This document shows, piece by piece, positions 57,956 through 64,000 of a DNA stretch of 64,000 nt; position 1 is the first letter of the stretch, and each line of letters starts with the position of its first letter. The notes below the pieces were generated by a model that saw nothing but the letters and a program-made list of their open reading frames with translations, was not told the DNA's origin and did no database searches. Position numbers and translations under genes: made by a program. The stretch comes from Winslowiella toletana (GTDB taxonomy: Bacteria > Pseudomonadota > Gammaproteobacteria > Enterobacterales > Enterobacteriaceae): contig NZ_JAGGMQ010000001.1 in the NCBI RefSeq assembly GCF_017875465.1, positions 1,860,001 to 1,924,000 of the forward strand, written 5' to 3'.

Positions 57956-58041
57956 GTATTTGCCAGTTATTCCTGCGCAGCGATGGCAAAAGGCCAATCG
58001 TTTGTTAGACTTTAGCCATTGGCACAGGAAAGGAGAGAAGA

Positions 58042-58446
58042 ATGAGTTTATTCAAAGAGTTTCGCGACTTTGCAATGCGCGGCAATGTTGTCGACCTTGC
58101 AGTTGGTGTAATTATCGGTGCAGCGTTCGGTAAGATCGTTTCAGCGTTGGTGGCAAATATTATTATGCCGCCGCTGGGGTTACTGATTGGCGGAGTGGAT
58201 TTCAAACAGTTCGCCTGGGTGCTGAAACCGGCAGAAGGTGAAACTCCCGCAGTGATTATGCAGTACGGCGTCTTTCTTCAGACGGTGTTCGATTTTGTTA
58301 TTGTCGCCTTTGCCATTTTCCTGGCAATTAAACTGATGAACAAACTGCACAAGAAAAAAGAAGCGGCTCCGGCAAAAACCCCGGCGCAGGAAGTTCTGCT
58401 TACTGAAATTCGTGACCTGCTGAAAGAACAAAACAACCGTCCTTAA
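58042..58446 (+). CDS. mscL: Large-conductance mechanosensitive channel MscL
   Basis: A pentameric channel that opens near lytic membrane tension and releases solutes on osmotic downshock. The 134-residue protein (E. coli 136) has an amphipathic N-terminus, TM1 (about 16-42, [20 protein letters not shown]), TM2 (about 73-98) and a C-terminal helix. A GGAGAG site precedes the start. Its last 47 bases overlap the annotated full frame of the convergent arfA. Confidence 0.96.
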   Translation: MSLFKEFRDFAMRGNVVDLAVGVIIGAAFGKIVSALVANIIMPPLGLLIGGVDFKQFAWVLKPAEGETPAVIMQYGVFLQTVFDFVIVAFAIFLAIKLMNKLHKKKEAAPAKTPAQEVLLTEIRDLLKEQNNRP

Positions 58447-58726
58447 CCGCATTACGGGCGGCGAAAACGCCGCCCCTACAAAAGATTGCGATTTTCTGTA
58501 GGGGCGGCGTTCTCGCCGCCCAAACCAGAAGGCCAGTGGTAAATATCAGTTGCTGATGCTTACCACTGGCCTCCCAGTTACCTTTCCTTGCGTGTTTGTC
58601 TTTACGCCGATAGCTGCCTTTGCCTTTCTGATTCACTTCAATACGCGGTTTAAACAGTGGGTCGTGCAGTAACGCCTCAATGGCGTTGTGCTGTATCTGG
58701 CCTTTTTTATGCTGATAAGCGGTCAT
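58400..58726 (-). CDS. arfA: Alternative ribosome-rescue factor ArfA
   Basis: ArfA frees ribosomes stalled on nonstop mRNA by recruiting RF2. In E. coli its own mRNA is cut or terminated in a hairpin, so the active form is a truncated product released by tmRNA failure. The first 60 or so residues ([45 protein letters not shown]) match ArfA. The frame continues to 108 residues through a REPIN and into mscL; E. coli ArfA is 72. A long hairpin (58531-58571) spans codons for ASGK to TTGL. The functional product is probably about 50-60 residues. Confidence 0.85.
   Translation of the reverse strand: MTAYQHKKGQIQHNAIEALLHDPLFKPRIEVNQKGKGSYRRKDKHARKGNWEASGKHQQLIFTTGLLVWAARTPPLQKIAIFCRGGVFAARNAVKDGCFVLSAGHEFQ
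58456..58521. repeat. REPIN-like element inside the 3' part of the arfA frame
   Basis: Arms GGGCGGCGAAAACGCCGCCC plus CTACA and its near-complement are 15 bases apart, ten bases after the mscL stop. The element replaces the region where other arfA genes stop. Confidence 0.83.
58531..58571 (-). promoter_or_regulatory. RNase III-type hairpin within arfA
   Basis: A perfect 12-bp outer stem GGCCAGTGGTAA/TTACCACTGGCC, a small internal loop, and an inner 5-bp stem ATCAG/CTGAT with a TTG loop. Its place in the coding region corresponds to the E. coli arfA hairpin cleaved by RNase III to make nonstop arfA mRNA. Confidence 0.82.
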
Positions 58727-58780
58727 GGTGCTGCTCCTTTGTGATTAACGCGCAAAATATAGACCCGTTTGGCGCAATTT

Positions 58781-59215
58781 TCAATTAGCTTGCGCATTAA
58801 CGGCTGTCGCGCCTTGTTCCAGGGCTTCCAGAATCGAGCAGCAGACGCTGCTATGCTGGTCGGTGCCACAACAGGCATCATTCAGCCGCTGTAGTGAACG
58901 CTGCATATGTTGCAACTCGGCAATCATCCCCTCCACTTCATTCAGCCGGTTCTGCACGATGGTTTTAGATTCATGGCAGCTGTGATGCTCAGGATCGACA
59001 CGGATCGACAGCAGTTCGCGGATCGATTCAAGGGTAAACCCAAGCTGACGACCGTAACGAATAAATTTAAGCCGCTGCAAATCCTGCCCACTGTACAGGC
59101 GAAAGCCGCCTTCGGTGCGCACCTTATGGTCCATCATCTGCTGCTTTTCGTAATAGCGAATAGTATCAGGCGTCACATCCGCCAGTTTTGCCAGCTGTCC
59201 AATACGAAACATCAT
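58781..59215 (-). CDS. zntR: Zn(II)-responsive regulator ZntR
   Basis: A MerR-family activator of the zinc exporter gene zntA. The 144-residue protein has a MerR winged helix (about 2-70), a dimer helix, and the metal-binding cysteines Cys80, Cys115, Cys116 and Cys125, matching E. coli ZntR positions shifted by one because of an extra initial Met. The start overlaps the yhdN stop (ATGA). zntA is not in the window. Confidence 0.95.
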   Translation of the reverse strand: MMFRIGQLAKLADVTPDTIRYYEKQQMMDHKVRTEGGFRLYSGQDLQRLKFIRYGRQLGFTLESIRELLSIRVDPEHHSCHESKTIVQNRLNEVEGMIAELQHMQRSLQRLNDACCGTDQHSSVCCSILEALEQGATAVNAQAN

Positions 59216-59586
59216 TTGTCTCCTGCAAGACGTTGCTTAACGTGATGGCGGTATTCACCGTTAAGAAAAGCGGTGCTCAGACCGGCCTGCGTCAGTTTTA
59301 TTTCCAGCAGCCGCAGACGTTTAAGCTGCGGCTGATAGCGATCATCGGCGGGGTCCAGCGATCGCAGCAGGCTATCCAGTTCGATCGCTTCGCGTTTCAT
59401 CTCCAGCTCGGGCGGCAGATAGCCGGAATTCTTCAACAGCCGATATGCCGCGCGCAGTTCCGGCGCAACATGGCTGTCGTCATCGAGAATAAGAGGCTTC
59501 CCCTGACCGGGCAGATTATCCAGCTCACCACTGGCTTGTGCTTCACGAATATGTTGTTCAACGAGTTGGTCAATAAACCACATCAT
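59212..59586 (-). CDS. yhdN: DUF1992 (DnaJ-homologue-like) protein YhdN
   Basis: A 124-residue conserved cytoplasmic protein of the DUF1992 family (QGKPLILDDDSHVAPELRAA, RLLKNSGYLPPELEMKREAI). Function unknown. It is translationally coupled to zntR by a four-base overlap, as in E. coli. Either of two adjacent ATG codons can start it. Confidence 0.9.
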   Translation of the reverse strand: MMWFIDQLVEQHIREAQASGELDNLPGQGKPLILDDDSHVAPELRAAYRLLKNSGYLPPELEMKREAIELDSLLRSLDPADDRYQPQLKRLRLLEIKLTQAGLSTAFLNGEYRHHVKQRLAGDK

Positions 59587-59660
59587 CTTCTCCTGTACGG
59601 AAATGAACTATGGATAGTTTAACCACATGTCAGCGGGGAGGGGCGAGGAATTTTGGATAT

Positions 59661-59688
59661 AAAAAAACCGGGCAAGCCCGGTTTTTTT
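59661..59688 (-). terminator. Terminator of the alpha operon
   Basis: ACCGGGC-AA-GCCCGGT stem flanked by A- and T-runs on both sides, 14 bases after the rplQ stop. It can act on either strand. Confidence 0.94.
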
Positions 59689-59701
59689 ACGTTGCTACAG
59701 A

Positions 59702-60109
<408 letters not shown>

Positions 60110-60125
60110 TTAACCTGTGATCGGT

Positions 60126-61115
60126 TTATTCATCAGCAATGCTAGCTGGTGGCCAGTTTTCCAGGCGCATGCCCAGTGACAGACCACGTGACGCCAGCAC
60201 ATCTTTAATCTCGGTAAGAGATTTCTTACCAAGGTTAGGCGTTTTAAGCAGCTCAACCTCGGTACGCTGTACCAGATCACCGATGTAGTGGATAGCTTCT
60301 GCCTTAAGGCAGTTAGCAGAGCGGACAGTCAATTCCAGATCGTCAACAGGGCGCAGCAAGATCGGATCGAATTCTGGTTTCTCTTCTTTAACTTCCGGCT
60401 GACGTACATCACGTAAGTCAACGAAAGCTTCAAGTTGTTCTGCCAGGATGGTTGCCGCACGGCGGATCGCTTCTTCAGGATCAATAGTGCCGTTGGTTTC
60501 CATTTCGATGACCAGCTTGTCCAGGTCGGTACGCTGTTCTACGCGCGCTGCTTCAACATTGTAGGCTATACGGTCTACAGGGCTGTAGCAGGCGTCGACT
60601 AACAGACGACCAATCGGGCGCTCATCTTCTTCCGAATGAATTCGGGCAGACGCCGGCACATAACCACGACCGCGCTGAACTTTGATACGCATATTAATTG
60701 CTGCGTTCTCATCGGTCAGGTGGCAGATCACGTGCTGCGGCTTGACGATTTCGACATCACCATCATGGGTGATATCGGCTGCAGTCACAGGGCCAATGCC
60801 AGATTTATTCAAGGTAAGAATAACTTCATCTTTGCCCTGAACTCTTACCGCAAGGCCTTTCAGGTTGAGAAGGATTTCCAGGATATCTTCCTGTACACCT
60901 TCTTTGGTGCTGTACTCATGCAGTACACCATCAATTTCAACCTCGGTCACCGCGCAACCCGGCATGGATGAAAGCAGAATACGGCGCAGTGCGTTACCAA
61001 GAGTATGGCCAAAGCCACGCTCTAAAGGCTCAAGGGTCACCTTGGCATGCGTCGAACTGACTTGCTCGATATCTACCAGGCGCGGTTTTAGAAACTCTGT
61101 CACAGAACCCTGCAT
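60126..61115 (-). CDS. rpoA: RNA polymerase alpha subunit
   Basis: The alpha dimer seeds RNA polymerase assembly, and its C-terminal domain binds UP elements and activators. The 329-residue length is invariant in enterobacteria. The N-terminal domain (about 8-235, [17 protein letters not shown]) and alpha-CTD (about 250-329, [19 protein letters not shown]) are joined by an acidic linker. It lies 25 bases after rpsD. Confidence 0.98.
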
Positions 61116-61140
61116 TGTGTCCTCTCTTTGGTACTAAGCT

Positions 61141-61779
<639 letters not shown>

Positions 61780-61792
61780 CTAAAAACGAGCG

Positions 61793-62185
<393 letters not shown>

Positions 62186-62198
62186 TCAATCACCCCGA

Positions 62199-62555
62199 TT
62201 ATTTCTTGATCGGTTTACGCGGACCCTTACGGGTACGTGCGTTAGTCTTGGTACGCTGACCGCGAACCGGAAGACCACGACGATGACGCAAACCACGATA
62301 GCAACCAAGGTCCATCAGACGCTTGATGCTCAGGGTGACTTCACGACGCAGATCGCCTTCAACGACGAACTTAGCAACTTCATCACGCAGCGTGTCAATT
62401 TGTTCTTCAGACAGCTCACTGATCTTAACATTTTCAGCGATACCCGCAGAGGCGCAAATGGCCTGGGAGCGAGTCTTGCCGATACCGAAGATTGAAGTTA
62501 ATGCAATCACGGTGTGTTTTTGATCAGGAATGTTAATGCCTGCTATACGGGCCAC
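62199..62555 (-). CDS. rpsM: 30S ribosomal protein S13
   Basis: A head protein bridging to L5 and tRNA; 118 residues. The start is GTG at 62555, as in E. coli, preceded by TAGGAGTGCATA. The GTG and its ribosome site are part of the S4-binding pseudoknot, so this is where the alpha operon is translationally controlled. Confidence 0.98.
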   Translation of the reverse strand: MARIAGINIPDQKHTVIALTSIFGIGKTRSQAICASAGIAENVKISELSEEQIDTLRDEVAKFVVEGDLRREVTLSIKRLMDLGCYRGLRHRRGLPVRGQRTKTNARTRKGPRKPIKK

Positions 62556-62630
62556 TATGCACTCCTACTATTTAAATATGCGCCCCATGCCGAAAAGCCC
62601 GTTTTCAGGATACTCAAATGGCAGCGCATA
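62555..62630 (-). promoter_or_regulatory. Alpha-operon leader pseudoknot (S4 repressor site)
   Basis: The leader reads ATGCGCTGCCATTTGAG ... ATGGGGCGCAT and keeps the central TATCCTGAAAACGGGCTTTT block seen in E. coli. The long-range stem ATGCGC/GCGCAT is retained with changed bases on both arms. In E. coli S4 traps the 30S on this fold and represses rpsM-rpsK-rpsD-rplQ. Confidence 0.85.
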
Positions 62631-62633
62631 GAC

Positions 62634-62664
62634 ATACAAAAGATTGGCTGGCTAATCTAGCCAG
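62634..62664 (-). terminator. Terminator-like hairpin after rpmJ (spc operon end)
   Basis: CTGGCTA/TAGCCAG (7 bp, 3-base loop) is followed on the minus strand by CAATCTTTTGT. It overlaps the alpha promoter -10. Confidence 0.7.
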
Positions 62665-62682
62665 CTCAACCCGACTTTGCAA
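62654..62682 (-). promoter_or_regulatory. Alpha operon promoter
   Basis: Minus-strand -35 TTGCAA and -10 TAGATT with a 17-base spacer; nearly the same as the E. coli alpha promoter. Confidence 0.82.
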
Positions 62683-62698
62683 GAAAAATATGTGAAAA

Positions 62699-64000
<1,302 letters not shown>

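Overview
The window is a chromosomal core segment from a gamma-proteobacterium of the order Enterobacterales. Protein sequences are very close to E. coli, and gene order follows the E. coli 69-74 minute region: rpsI-rplM-zapE-zapG-degQ-degS-mdh-argR, aae, tldD-yhdP-rng-maf-mreDCB-csrD-acuI, accBC-yhdT-panF-prmA-dusB-fis, yhdWXYZ, an rrnD-type rRNA operon, yrdA to trkA-mscL-arfA-zntR-yhdN, and the alpha ribosomal operon. Several features differ from E. coli K-12 and suggest an Erwinia/Pantoea-like relative: aroQ (type II dehydroquinase) before accB, msrPQ next to acuI, three tandem YhcN-like genes, a succinate-semialdehyde dehydrogenase beside aaeB, and lpxP after fis. The genus assignment is inference.

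Layout. 1-6413: S9/L13 operon, division factors ZapE/ZapG, periplasmic proteases DegQ/DegS and malate dehydrogenase. 6414-15017: ArgR with its own ARG boxes, three small DUF1471 exported proteins, a barstar-like YhcO, an aldehyde dehydrogenase, and the AaeXAB aromatic-acid efflux pump with its LysR regulator. 15102-27437: TldD, the giant AsmA-like YhdP, RNase G, Maf, the MreBCD cell-shape operon and CsrD. 27666-36942: AcuI, MsrPQ periplasmic methionine sulfoxide repair, AroQ, biotin carboxylase subunits, PanF, PrmA and DusB. 36958-42902: Fis, LpxP and the YhdWXYZ amino-acid ABC transporter behind a sigma-54/NtrC control region. 43002-49023: a complete minus-strand rRNA operon reading 16S, tRNA-Ile, tRNA-Ala, 23S, 5S, tRNA-Thr, 5S. 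49183-59586: YrdA, YrdB, AroE, TsaC, YrdD, Smg, DprA, peptide deformylase/formyltransferase, RsmB, TrkA, MscL, ArfA, ZntR and YhdN. 59661-64000: the alpha operon (rpsM-rpsK-rpsD-rpoA-rplQ) preceded by rpmJ and the truncated secY of the spc operon.

Much of the window is the translation apparatus: ribosomal proteins, rRNA/tRNA, RsmB, DusB, Def/Fmt, TsaC, PrmA and ArfA rescue. The rest is envelope work: DegQ/S, YhdP, MreBCD, LpxP, Aae, MscL. I see no prophage, transposase, CRISPR array or defence island. The least ordinary signals are in the spaces between genes. They are REPIN-like palindromes (one forms the end of the panF frame, one lies inside the extended arfA frame), a strong RNase-III-type hairpin inside arfA, a stem-loop repeat present in both rRNA spacers, a consensus-like CRP site at aaeR, and a well-formed sigma-54/NtrC region ahead of yhdW.
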